DNA of 64,000 nucleotides, taken from positions 2,902,501-2,966,500 of the forward strand of contig NZ_CP086063.1 of NCBI RefSeq assembly GCF_020783315.1, given 5' to 3'. Of the stretch, positions 17,954 to 26,442 are shown piece after piece; positions within the stretch are counted from its first letter, which is position 1, and every line of letters begins with the position of its first letter. This stretch comes from Ferruginibacter lapsinanis. Its GTDB lineage: Bacteria > Bacteroidota > Bacteroidia > Chitinophagales > Chitinophagaceae. The notes beneath the pieces were generated by a model. It was not told the origin of the DNA and ran no database searches. It saw only the letters and a list, made by a program, of their open reading frames with translations. Made by a program: the position numbers and the translations under genes.

Positions 17954-18053
17954 TGTAATTAGTTTTAATTTTAAAATAATTTTTAGGTCGATATAATAGT
18001 CAACAAAGACAATTACGAGATAACAGTAATTTTAGATTTCATTAACAAAAAAA

Positions 18054-18743
18054 ATGTCAAACAAAAAACACATCGTAGTGCTAACAGGTGCCGGCATAAG
18101 TGCAGAAAGTGGTTTAAAGACCTTTCGTGATAGTGATGGATTATGGAACGGACATGATGTATACGAAGTTGCTTCACCAAGAGGCTGGGCCAAAAATCCT
18201 GAGCTGGTGTTGAATTTTTATAATGCAAGAAGGAGAGATGTTGCAGCAGCAACTCCCAATATTGCTCACTATGGGCTGGCGGAATTAGAAAAAGATTATG
18301 ATGTAACGATCATTACACAAAATATAGATGATCTGCATGAAAGAGCCGGTTCAACAAAGATCATTCATCTGCATGGCGAAATTTTTAAAATGCGGAGCGT
18401 ATACGATACAAATACAATTTATGATATAAGAGGAGATATACAATTAGGAGATCTGGCCGAGGACGGTGCTCAACTTAGACCCCACATTGTATGGTTTGAA
18501 GAGGAAGTACCTGTGATGGAACAAGCAGTTAAAGTAATGTATGATTGTGATATTTTTGTTGTGGTCGGTACATCGCTGCAAGTATATCCTGCAGCCTCCT
18601 TATTGCACTATGCCCCACGACATCTTCCTACATTTATTATCGATAGAAAAATACCTGCTGTACATCATCATCCCAATCTTACATTGATTGAAAAGCCAGC
18701 CACAGAAGGAGTGAAGGAATTACAAAAAATACTTTCCTCCTGA
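18054..18743 (+). CDS. NAD-dependent protein deacylase (sirtuin) lacking the zinc ribbon cysteines
   Basis: A 229-aa Sir2-family enzyme that removes acyl groups from lysine using NAD. It shows TGAGISAESG (11-20), FRDSDGLW, TQNIDDLHERAG (89-99) and the catalytic His107 in LHGE. Tyr56 and Arg59 (FYNARR) match the class III motif that favours succinyl or malonyl lysine. The segment 110-145, where most sirtuins carry CxxC...CxxC, has no cysteine. It stands alone, convergent with the membrane protein gene. Confidence 0.93.
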   Translation: MSNKKHIVVLTGAGISAESGLKTFRDSDGLWNGHDVYEVASPRGWAKNPELVLNFYNARRRDVAAATPNIAHYGLAELEKDYDVTIITQNIDDLHERAGSTKIIHLHGEIFKMRSVYDTNTIYDIRGDIQLGDLAEDGAQLRPHIVWFEEEVPVMEQAVKVMYDCDIFVVVGTSLQVYPAASLLHYAPRHLPTFIIDRKIPAVHHHPNLTLIEKPATEGVKELQKILSS

Positions 18744-18752
18744 TCTCTGTGA

Positions 18753-19865
18753 TTATTTTTCCGTTGCAACAGCCCGTGTTAGTTTGAAACCATTTTTTGA
18801 AATGGAGATCAATTCTTTTCCAATACCCGAAATAGAAACGACGTTTAGTGGAAACTCCAATAATACATGACAAAGACTTAAAAAATAAAGCCAGGTGTAG
18901 CCCAAAGAATAATTATAAGCATAAAGCACTAAAGAAACGATCCATAAAATAATTACGGCCATAAACCTTGTCTTAGGCACTTCATGCCAACGAATGATTT
19001 CCGTTTTACTAAACCAGTTAAGATAATGATAAGTATATGCAAATGCAATGAACCGCATAAATAATATACCCGCCTGAGAATGAAATACGATATTGACAGA
19101 ATCATTAAAGTCCCATACCGGTGAACCATTCCTGCTGAATGAAAGATTACCTGCTGCATCTTTCATTTGAGTAAACTGTACTCCGAATAATTCGTGTAAA
19201 AAACGACGTATCATTCTAAAGAATCCTCCTCCATCGCTGGTGAAAGTATCTTGTGCATATTTTGTAACCGGAACAAATATTTCATTTCGAAACAGGACAA
19301 ACAATAGGATAGGGCATACAATAAAAATAGCGACAGATAAGAGTCCGCTTTTACTACGTTCTTTCAAAGCTCCATACAACATAAAAAATCCAGTGAAGAT
19401 AAATACATGTATTAACGTAGGTAATAGGGCAACAATTAAGAATGCCAGCCCATCTCTATGATCTGGTTTAAATATTAAATTAGACACTAATAAAATAAAA
19501 AATAATCCTCCGATCTTTATATATGGATTTTGTACAAATACCATCAGTAACGAAATGGTGAGTGCTACAAAAATTATTTTAGATTCGAAATCACTGAAAT
19601 AAGGTAAGTACAAGCCAAAATGATTCGCTATATTTTTGAGTATTATCAATCCTCCTATGATCCATAAAACAACATTATTGTATTTTCCTCTTGTAAAATA
19701 TTTTCTATCGTGTAACCAGCTGATCTCTGTAAGATAGTGGAGTGGGCCAAGTACCGCATAGGCAAACAAAAATACTTCGAAGGGCATTATAAAAGCAGCT
19801 ATACAGCTTATTGCCATTAACCCTATATTGATATAATTTATTCTGGTGCTTTTTGAAAATGCCAT
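18753..19865 (-). CDS. Polytopic membrane protein of unknown function
   Basis: A 370-aa protein with about nine hydrophobic segments. A conserved-looking LGPLHYLTEISWLHDRKYF near the N-terminus contains two histidines, and HVLLEFPLNVVSI lies near the C-terminus. The placement of His motifs at both ends recalls membrane oxygenases of the Brp/Blh kind, but I do not see enough to claim that. It is followed on the same strand (upstream) by the saccharopine-dehydrogenase gene, 35 nt away, and may share its transcript. Confidence 0.6.
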   Translation of the reverse strand: MAFSKSTRINYINIGLMAISCIAAFIMPFEVFLFAYAVLGPLHYLTEISWLHDRKYFTRGKYNNVVLWIIGGLIILKNIANHFGLYLPYFSDFESKIIFVALTISLLMVFVQNPYIKIGGLFFILLVSNLIFKPDHRDGLAFLIVALLPTLIHVFIFTGFFMLYGALKERSKSGLLSVAIFIVCPILLFVLFRNEIFVPVTKYAQDTFTSDGGGFFRMIRRFLHELFGVQFTQMKDAAGNLSFSRNGSPVWDFNDSVNIVFHSQAGILFMRFIAFAYTYHYLNWFSKTEIIRWHEVPKTRFMAVIILWIVSLVLYAYNYSLGYTWLYFLSLCHVLLEFPLNVVSISGIGKELISISKNGFKLTRAVATEK

Positions 19866-19900
19866 GCAACGAAATTATGTAAATAAAAGGGTTAGTGTTG

Positions 19901-21175
19901 TTATGATCTCTTTTCTGTAAAACAAATACCCATATTACTTAATTCATGTAGCACAGGATCGTAAATTTCTTTAATGATAGGAATATGCAAGCCCGTTAAT
20001 TTGATATCTCCGTTCAATAATAATTTTGCAGTTATCCCTAATGGCAACCCTACCGTTTTAGCCATGGCTGTACGTATGCCATCTTCTCCCTCTACAACCA
20101 AACTGCTTTTCACATCATATAACTTCCCTTTTAATTCATAAATAATTTCATGCAACATTACTACCATGTCTTTATCCTCTGATTTCATTGGCAATTTCAA
20201 TTCTAATAAATATTGCAAAATATCTGCAGAAGTTTTTGCAGTAGTTGGAACCGGCTCATCTTCAAACAATCCCAGATATGCAAGTAAAGTTTTATTGCTA
20301 TCATTTACAAAAGGTAGTATGGCAGCCGACCATGCAGAAAAAGTCAGTCCACTAGTATTAATAACATCCATATCATTGGTGAGATCAGCCTGTACAATTG
20401 CATCCCAGCCGATACAAAAGACCGGATGCCTCAACGTTGTTCTTATAAAAGTTTGGACTGATTGTAATTTATAGATAGGTATATAGCTCAATGAATCTCT
20501 GTTAGGGTAGTATACCAGCGGGGGTAATCCATCTACTACCACTTCTTCACAATGTGTAAACAACCCTTCGTACGATTTATGTAATGTCGCATTATGCTCC
20601 TTGTAATTTGCTCCTGATTTTCCAGCCAATACAACATTACGAGGGTTCCAGCTTATTTTATAATGCCAGGGGTTATCATCACTTTCTGGTGCAACCAATC
20701 CTCCACAATGACTTTTGAACGAAGTAATAGCACCTCCTTCATTTTTTATTCCGTCTATCAATTTCATTGCACTCATATGATCGATCCCCGGATCTAACCC
20801 CATTTCACACAAGAACAAAAGTTTTCTGTGCCTTATCTCATCACTCAGGCTTTTTATTTTATTATCAATATAGGAAGCCGTTAATAAATGTTTTCTTAGT
20901 TCAACACAATCTTTGGCTATCAGATAATGCAGGGCAGGGGGCATCATTGAGATAACAACATGAGCCCTTTGAATTACAGCTTCTCTTTTGTCGTCGTCTG
21001 TGATATCCATTTCAATGGCTTCAGCAAAAGGAGAATGATTGGTTTTGCTTACAATTTGCTCTTTATTGGCATCGGCAATAATAAATTTCCATTTATTAGT
21101 TTTCGTTTCTTCTAATAAATAATCAATCAAAACAGTAGCTGATTTGCCGGCACCAAAAAGTAGGATGGTTTTCAA
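19901..21175 (-). CDS. Saccharopine dehydrogenase family protein
   Basis: A 424-aa protein with an N-terminal Rossmann fold (LLFGAGKSATVLIDYLLEE) and the saccharopine dehydrogenase C-terminal domain (CEMGLDPGIDHMSAMKLI, FKSHCGGLVAPESDDNPWHYKISWNPRNV, split here by short loops). The family includes saccharopine reductases and carboxynorspermidine synthases; the DPGIDHM and NPW-YK-SW elements favour the lysine-metabolism branch. The start is TTG at 21175, as a stop lies just upstream and no ATG is available. Confidence 0.83.
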   Translation of the reverse strand: MKTILLFGAGKSATVLIDYLLEETKTNKWKFIIADANKEQIVSKTNHSPFAEAIEMDITDDDKREAVIQRAHVVISMMPPALHYLIAKDCVELRKHLLTASYIDNKIKSLSDEIRHRKLLFLCEMGLDPGIDHMSAMKLIDGIKNEGGAITSFKSHCGGLVAPESDDNPWHYKISWNPRNVVLAGKSGANYKEHNATLHKSYEGLFTHCEEVVVDGLPPLVYYPNRDSLSYIPIYKLQSVQTFIRTTLRHPVFCIGWDAIVQADLTNDMDVINTSGLTFSAWSAAILPFVNDSNKTLLAYLGLFEDEPVPTTAKTSADILQYLLELKLPMKSEDKDMVVMLHEIIYELKGKLYDVKSSLVVEGEDGIRTAMAKTVGLPLGITAKLLLNGDIKLTGLHIPIIKEIYDPVLHELSNMGICFTEKRS

Positions 21176-21225
21176 ATTGTTGTTTATTTATAGCACAAGA
21201 TAATTTTTTTTGATAGAACACTGAT

Positions 21226-21294
21226 AACACAGATTGAACAGATCTGCACAGACCAAAATAAGTGATCATAACTCATATCTGTTAAATCTGTGTT
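21226..21294. repeat. Imperfect 18-bp inverted repeat upstream of the saccharopine dehydrogenase gene
   Basis: AACACAGATTGAACAGAT (21226-21243) is matched 17/18 by the reverse complement of 21277-21294, with a 33-nt spacer. The 339-bp gap between the divergent genes otherwise holds only the gyrA promoter candidate and a GC-rich GCCGCGGC patch near 21353. Confidence 0.55.
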
Positions 21295-21479
21295 CAATCA
21301 AAAAATACGCTTTAATAAAAGCTAAGTAGTAGTAAAAAAGATGAAAGGATCCGCCGCGGCAGACGATGAATGGAATACAAATGCCGGCATCAAAATATTG
21401 TCCACAAAAAGCCTGAAAAATGTGGGAAAAAACAGCCAAAATCATTGATATTTATACCCGAAAAATGGCCAAAAATCGG

Positions 21480-21487
21480 TACATTCG
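21480..21487 (+). promoter_or_regulatory. Candidate -7 element for gyrA
   Basis: TACATTCG is a one-base variant of TAnnTTTG, 27 nt before the gyrA ATG. No -33 TTG is seen at normal spacing. Confidence 0.35.
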
Positions 21488-21514
21488 CAGCCCGACGATT
21501 TCGGTTAAAATATT

Positions 21515-24172
21515 ATGGAGAATAACGACAATTTAAACGATGCTGAATTGCCCCTGAATAACGGTGGCGCAAGCAGCAACAGAGGCAGAATAATCCCTGT
21601 AAATATTGAAGAACAAATGAAAACATCCTACATCGATTACTCGATGAGTGTAATTGTAGGACGTGCCTTACCTGATGTAAGAGATGGTTTAAAACCCGTA
21701 CACAGAAGGGTATTATTTGGGATGTACGAACTGGGAAACACCAGCAATAAAGCGTATAAAAAAAGTGCCCGTATCGTAGGGGAGGTAATGGGTAAATTCC
21801 ATCCGCATGGAGATGCCTCAATTTACGATACAATGGTACGTATGGCACAGCCTTGGGCTATGCGATATACAATGGTTGACGGACAGGGTAACTTTGGTAG
21901 CCAGGATGGAGATATGCCGGCAGCGATGCGTTATACAGAGGTACGTATGGAGAAATTTGCGGAAGCAATGCTGGATGATCTGGAAAAAGAAACTGTGGAC
22001 TATCAACTGAACTTTGATGATTCATTGAAAGAACCAACCGTTTTGCCTACAAAAATTCCTCAATTATTATTGAATGGCGCCAGTGGTATTGCCGTAGGTA
22101 TGGCCACCAATATGATGCCGCATAATTTGAGTGAAGTAGTGGATGGTTGCGTTGCGTATATCGATAATCGTGATATCACCATTGAAGAACTGATCACTCA
22201 TGTAAAAGCCCCGGATTTCCCAACAGGTGGTGTTATATATGGTTTTGAAGGTATTCGTCAGGCATTTCATACCGGACGAGGCAGAGTAGTGGTACGTGGT
22301 AAAACCAATATAGAAACAGATGCCAAAGGAAAAGAAAAGATCGTTATCACTGAAGTCCCTTACCAGGTAAACAGGGATCAGTTGACACAAAAGATCGGTG
22401 ACTTGATCAATGATAAAGCGATCGAAGGCGTATCTGATGTAAACAATGAAAGTAATAATAAAGAAGGTACACGTATAGTTGTTGAACTTAAAAAAGACGG
22501 TGTTGCCCAGGTGATCATTAATCAGTTATTCAAACTGACTGAATTGCAAACCTCTTATGGTATCAATAATGTTGCCTTGGTAAAAGGTCGTCCAAAGATC
22601 TTAAACTTAAAAGACCTGATCGCTGAATTTATTGAATTCAGACATGAAGTAGTGGTACGTCGTACACAGTACGAGTTACGTAAAGCACAGGAGAGAGCAC
22701 ATATTTTAGAAGGCTATATCATTGCGTTGGATAACCTGGATGCGGTGATCAAACTGATCCGTGAATCAGCTACGCCAAATATTGCTCAGGATGGCTTGAT
22801 GACCAATTTCGGTATGAGTGAGATACAGGCAAAAGCTGTGTTGGAACTACGTTTACAACGTTTGACCGGAATGGAAATTGATAAGATCCGTGAAGAACAT
22901 GCAGAAATAATGAGGTTGATCGAAAGATTGAAAGAGATCTTGGCAAACGAAGGTTTGCGTTACCAGATCATAAAAGATGAATTAGCGGAAGTAAAAGCCA
23001 AATTCGGCGATAGCCGTAAATCTGAGATCACCTATGCCGACGATGAAATTGGTATGCTTGATTTAATTGAGGAAGAGGATGTGGTGGTAACCATTTCTCA
23101 TTTGGGTTACATCAAACGTACTTCGGCTACTGAATACCGTCAGCAACGCAGAGGCGGACGTGGTGCAAAAGGCAGCAGTACCAGACAGGAAGATTTTATC
23201 GAACACCTGTTTGTAGCGTCTACTCATCACACCTTATTATTCTTTACAGAAAAAGGAAGATGTTTCTGGCTACAGGTATACAAAATCCCTGAAGGAGATA
23301 AAACCAGTAAGGGCAGAGCTTTGCAAAATATGATCCAGATTCCGCAGGATGATAAAGTAAGAGCGATCATTGATGTGAAGAATTTTGATGATAAGGATTA
23401 TGTAAACAGTCATTATATCGTTCTATGTACCAAACAAGGTATCATTAAGAAAACTGATCTGGAAGATTTCAGTCGTCCTCGTCAGAATGGTATCAATGCT
23501 ATTAATATTCAGGAAGGAGATCAATTACTGGAAGCCAAATTGACTGACGGTAATTCTGAAATTATGATGGCAGTTAAAAGTGGCCGTGCCATCCGTTTCC
23601 CTGAAGAAAAAGTACGTAGTACCGGCCGTGGCGGTATAGGCGTGTATGGTATTGAGGTAGATGATACCAAAGATGAAGTGGTTGGAATGGTTTGCGTAAG
23701 CAGAGATGATAAATCTAAAACCATTATGGTAGTAAGTGAAAAAGGATTTGGTAAACGAACACCACTGATCGATGAAGATGGCGAAGAAGTGTACAGGATT
23801 ACCAACAGGGGCGGTAAAGGGGTTCGTACTATGAACGTAACAGAAAAAACAGGCAAACTGGTTGGTCTATTAGCTGTAAGTGAAACAGAAGATCTGATGA
23901 TCACTTGCGTAAGCGGTGTAACCATCAGAATGAGTGTGGTAAGTATTCGTCCGCAAGGAAGAGCAACGCAGGGGGTTAAACTGATAAGATTGGATGAAGG
24001 AGATGAAATAGCAGCAATTACACAGTTGGCAGAAATGGAGGAAGAAACTGAAGTTGCCGATGCAGTTCTTACTGAAGACGGAGCGACAGAAATACAATCA
24101 ACAGATGCTGTTGAGGGAACTGAAACTACTGAAAATGGAGAAGAATCCACAGATTCTGAACCTATAAAATAA
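21515..24172 (+). CDS. gyrA: DNA gyrase subunit A
   Basis: An 885-aa type II topoisomerase subunit. The catalytic Tyr140 lies in AAMRYTE; the quinolone-determining region reads HPHGDASIYD, with Ala101 at the position of E. coli Ser83 and Asp105 at that of Asp87. The coiled-coil gate region and the C-terminal beta-pinwheel follow, with the GyrA-box QRRGGRG showing it is gyrase rather than topoisomerase IV. A tail of about 60 mainly acidic residues ends the protein. The next gene begins 19 nt downstream. Confidence 0.97.
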   Translation: MENNDNLNDAELPLNNGGASSNRGRIIPVNIEEQMKTSYIDYSMSVIVGRALPDVRDGLKPVHRRVLFGMYELGNTSNKAYKKSARIVGEVMGKFHPHGDASIYDTMVRMAQPWAMRYTMVDGQGNFGSQDGDMPAAMRYTEVRMEKFAEAMLDDLEKETVDYQLNFDDSLKEPTVLPTKIPQLLLNGASGIAVGMATNMMPHNLSEVVDGCVAYIDNRDITIEELITHVKAPDFPTGGVIYGFEGIRQAFHTGRGRVVVRGKTNIETDAKGKEKIVITEVPYQVNRDQLTQKIGDLINDKAIEGVSDVNNESNNKEGTRIVVELKKDGVAQVIINQLFKLTELQTSYGINNVALVKGRPKILNLKDLIAEFIEFRHEVVVRRTQYELRKAQERAHILEGYIIALDNLDAVIKLIRESATPNIAQDGLMTNFGMSEIQAKAVLELRLQRLTGMEIDKIREEHAEIMRLIERLKEILANEGLRYQIIKDELAEVKAKFGDSRKSEITYADDEIGMLDLIEEEDVVVTISHLGYIKRTSATEYRQQRRGGRGAKGSSTRQEDFIEHLFVASTHHTLLFFTEKGRCFWLQVYKIPEGDKTSKGRALQNMIQIPQDDKVRAIIDVKNFDDKDYVNSHYIVLCTKQGIIKKTDLEDFSRPRQNGINAINIQEGDQLLEAKLTDGNSEIMMAVKSGRAIRFPEEKVRSTGRGGIGVYGIEVDDTKDEVVGMVCVSRDDKSKTIMVVSEKGFGKRTPLIDEDGEEVYRITNRGGKGVRTMNVTEKTGKLVGLLAVSETEDLMITCVSGVTIRMSVVSIRPQGRATQGVKLIRLDEGDEIAAITQLAEMEEETEVADAVLTEDGATEIQSTDAVEGTETTENGEESTDSEPIK

Positions 24173-24191
24173 ACTCATAATCAATTAATTA

Positions 24192-25460
24192 ATGAGGTTT
24201 ATTTGTAATAAAATAATAATTAAACTTTTATTACTTTTTATCTTATTAATTGGCAGAGTTGAGGCTCAAACGTTAGATTCTGTCCGGGTAGTGTACAAAG
24301 AGAATGACCTGCCCAGGGTAAAGCAATTGATTGATGAATTTGTAGTTGATAGTCCGGCAATCGCTGCAGGATGGTTATTAAAAGCCAAAATTTACCGGGC
24401 ATTAAATGATAATATCAGGTATAGAGATTTGACGGCTGATGCTAATGGAGAGGTTTTTATCGCTTTAAAAAAGGTATACTTTTTACAACCAGATCTATTA
24501 AAAGGAGATTCAACTGCCTTATATATTTACAAAAGCTACACCGATAATGGTGTGGCTTTTTTTAATGCCGGCACAGAAAAACAGAATAAAGCTGATTATG
24601 AACAAGCTTTGGTATCTTTTAAGAAAGCAGCCAATGTCAGAGAGGTATTTAACGATTTAGGCTTCTGGCCATCCGGACCCGATACAACCAATTTATATTA
24701 CTCCGCTAAATCGGCCATTTATGCCGAAAAAGAGGAAGAATCGGTGTTTTTTTCTAAAAAAATAGCAAATTTGGGACTAAATGAGCCAAAATTTGAAACT
24801 ATTTTCCAGTGGCTTTTATATTATTTTCGGCAAAAAGGTGATGAAACCTCACTGGATCAGTACTCAGTTATAACCGAAAAAGCATACCCAACATCGGATT
24901 ATTATTTACTCAATTATATTGATTGGTATAGAAGTCTTGGAAATGCTACTTCACTTGTAAAAACTTATCAAAAACTATTTAACGGGGGTTTTACGAAGCA
25001 GGAGTACAGATTATCATACCTAAAAGATCTGTATCAGTTTGCATTTATGGATGCTGCGCCAAGCAAAGCATCGTTCCAGGATGAAACAGAACAGAATAAA
25101 TTAAAGGAATTGCTATACAAGGAACTGACGAGCTTTGTTAAGAAGAACCCAAGATCTGTGGAAGGAAAATTGTTGTTCGGTAAGTTTTATATCAATCAGG
25201 CTGTCGATTTCCAAAATCGAAAAGGAAATATTTCCGCTTCATTGATACTTTCTAATAAATATTTGCAAGAGGTGGCAGATAGATCTCCAAAAGCAGAAAC
25301 CTGTTTCCAAATAGAAGCAACACAATTATTGATCGCAAATTTTACTGCATTAAAAATGCCCGATAAGGTAAGGCGATATAAAGCCAAGTTGAAACAGCTT
25401 AGTCTAATTGGGCTGATCATAGGTAAGATTATCATTTGCTTAATATACTATTTAACATAA
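24192..25460 (+). CDS. Exported TPR-like protein of unknown function
   Basis: A 422-aa protein with a signal peptide (LLLLFILLIGRVEAQ) and helical repeats (VVDSPAIAAGWLLKAKIYRAL, ALVSFKKAANVREVFNDLG, VEGKLLFGKFYINQAVDF). It follows gyrA by 19 nt. The last 20 residues (LIGLIIGKIIICLIYYLT) turn strongly hydrophobic immediately before a large inverted-repeat element, so the natural C-terminus may have been altered by insertion there. That is inference and needs a homologue comparison. Confidence 0.7.
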   Translation: MRFICNKIIIKLLLLFILLIGRVEAQTLDSVRVVYKENDLPRVKQLIDEFVVDSPAIAAGWLLKAKIYRALNDNIRYRDLTADANGEVFIALKKVYFLQPDLLKGDSTALYIYKSYTDNGVAFFNAGTEKQNKADYEQALVSFKKAANVREVFNDLGFWPSGPDTTNLYYSAKSAIYAEKEEESVFFSKKIANLGLNEPKFETIFQWLLYYFRQKGDETSLDQYSVITEKAYPTSDYYLLNYIDWYRSLGNATSLVKTYQKLFNGGFTKQEYRLSYLKDLYQFAFMDAAPSKASFQDETEQNKLKELLYKELTSFVKKNPRSVEGKLLFGKFYINQAVDFQNRKGNISASLILSNKYLQEVADRSPKAETCFQIEATQLLIANFTALKMPDKVRRYKAKLKQLSLIGLIIGKIIICLIYYLT

Positions 25461-25466
25461 AAGTTA

Positions 25467-25599
25467 GTTATACGAATTTTCGTGTTACCATTGCCGTTAT
25501 GTTGCGATTTTTTTGCCATTTTTGTTTTCAGCAAAAAAATCGCAACATAACGGCACTAAACGCCGTAGGCACATTAGAAAAACACAAAATTTGTATAAC
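25467..25599. repeat. Nested inverted repeats: perfect 25-bp arms inside imperfect 20-bp arms
   Basis: The inner arms 25492-25516 and 25531-25555 are exact reverse complements (25/25) around a 14-nt loop. The outer arms 25467-25486 (GTTATACGAATTTTCGTGTT) and 25581-25599 are near-complements. No T-run follows on either strand, so a simple terminator does not explain it. The arm contains GCCGTTATGTTGCG then a T-run, resembling ends of the gene-bearing inverted-repeat units at 43-44.9 kb. Confidence 0.85.
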
Positions 25600-25728
25600 T
25601 CTATATTATGTTACTCAGGTTAGCAATGAGAGATGGGAAGCGGTGGCTACTGCGTGTAGGACGTTTTATTTTTTTTAGCTGCGGAGCCCATTTTACAAAT
25701 TTGAAAAATTTGACTGTATTTAATAACT

Positions 25729-25747
25729 GTATAACCGTAGGTTATAC
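25729..25747. repeat. 8-bp inverted repeat GTATAACC/GGTTATAC
   Basis: GTATAACC, a 3-nt spacer and GGTTATAC lie 18 nt before the ATG of the 32-aa ORF. The GTTATAC/GTATAAC heptamer also occurs at the outer ends of the 25467-25599 element, so these copies may share an origin. The rest of 25600-25728 shows nothing recognisable. Confidence 0.45.
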
Positions 25748-25765
25748 TAAAAATATACTTTAAAA

Positions 25766-25864
25766 ATGGTTGCAGCTTTGATTTTTGGATTTTATACTGC
25801 GTTATGTATGCTTATTGGAGCGGTCATAGGTCATATAGTATCTTACTTTAAGGAGCATAATTAA
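25766..25864 (+). CDS. Small hydrophobic protein, 32 aa
   Basis: The ATG at 25766 opens 32 codons ending in TAA at 25862-25864. The product is a single hydrophobic helix with polar ends: it starts MVAALIFGFYTALC, has LIGAVIGHIV in the middle and ends SYFKEHN. It overlaps the 3' end of the convergent 169-aa gene by 17 nt. Clean codons, a membrane-helix composition and a charged tail support a real peptide. Possible roles (membrane peptide, type I toxin-like) are speculative, and no antitoxin RNA is seen overlapping it. Confidence 0.45.
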   Translation: MVAALIFGFYTALCMLIGAVIGHIVSYFKEHN

Positions 25865-26357
25865 GTTTGTAAATTCTGTTTTCTTCCCTTAAGGTTGCGT
25901 TTTCTATACTAAGTCTTGAATTTTCATTCTCGATTTTATTGCTATCTATTTTGTTGATATAGTGACCTACCCAAAATGAGCCAATAGAAGTAAATACTAT
26001 TAAACTTGTTAATAAACTCCACGACCAATTAGGATTGTTTTTTATAAATCTAATAATTGGTGTATCATTCTGAGGTACCCCAAAATTATTTATAGTTTCA
26101 ATAGCGGTATCTATAATAGCAGGAAATTTCCTTTGAAATGAAATTGCAACATCTCTGTTACTTAATATGTTTTTATCTGAGGCATATGCAACCGAAGAAA
26201 GCTCACTTGTAAACCTTTTATAAATATGCGATTCTCTTCCAAATATATTTGAAAGGTATTCTTGTGCTTGAGATGTTATTATATAATCAAAGTAATTATC
26301 CGTTCTTAACTTTTCTTTAATTTCAGTTAGACATTTAATAGCGTCTTTATTATCCAT
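25848..26357 (-). CDS. Membrane protein with C-terminal coiled coil, unknown function
   Basis: A 169-aa protein. Residues 1-105 are soluble and mostly helical, one membrane segment covers about 112-132 (WSLLTSLIVFTSIGSFWVG), and the C-terminal 35 residues (IDSNKIENENSRLSIENATLREEN) have heptad character. No family is recognised. It sits in an island with the 25-bp palindrome and the candidate ncRNA, and its codon use is AT-rich, suggesting accessory DNA. Confidence 0.65.
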   Translation of the reverse strand: MDNKDAIKCLTEIKEKLRTDNYFDYIITSQAQEYLSNIFGRESHIYKRFTSELSSVAYASDKNILSNRDVAISFQRKFPAIIDTAIETINNFGVPQNDTPIIRFIKNNPNWSWSLLTSLIVFTSIGSFWVGHYINKIDSNKIENENSRLSIENATLREENRIYKLNYAP

Positions 26358-26406
26358 TTTGAAGTTAGTTTAAGCATTTACTGTATTGTTAAAGCGTAAA
26401 AACACC

Positions 26407-26437
26407 TTGTTTTAGCTTTAAAATTGATTTACATTTG
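26407..26437 (+). promoter_or_regulatory. Promoter of the candidate ncRNA
   Basis: A TTG (26407-26409) is separated by 20 nt from an exact -7 element TACATTTG (26430-26437), the Bacteroidota consensus spacing. The -7 element lies within the dyad TTTACA-TT-TGTAAA (26428-26441). The predicted start is about 26443, just at the first hairpin of the ncRNA. Confidence 0.6.
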
Positions 26438-26442
26438 TAAAA

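Noticed and set aside
23521..24150. 209-aa open frame antisense to the end of gyrA
   Set aside because: It is a mirror of gyrA codons; its translation is Ser/Thr/Val/Pro-rich without domain character, and gyrA on the other strand is certain.
25492..25555. Intrinsic terminator of the TPR gene
   Set aside because: The stem is far longer than usual, A/T-runs are inside the arms, and no T-run follows on either strand.
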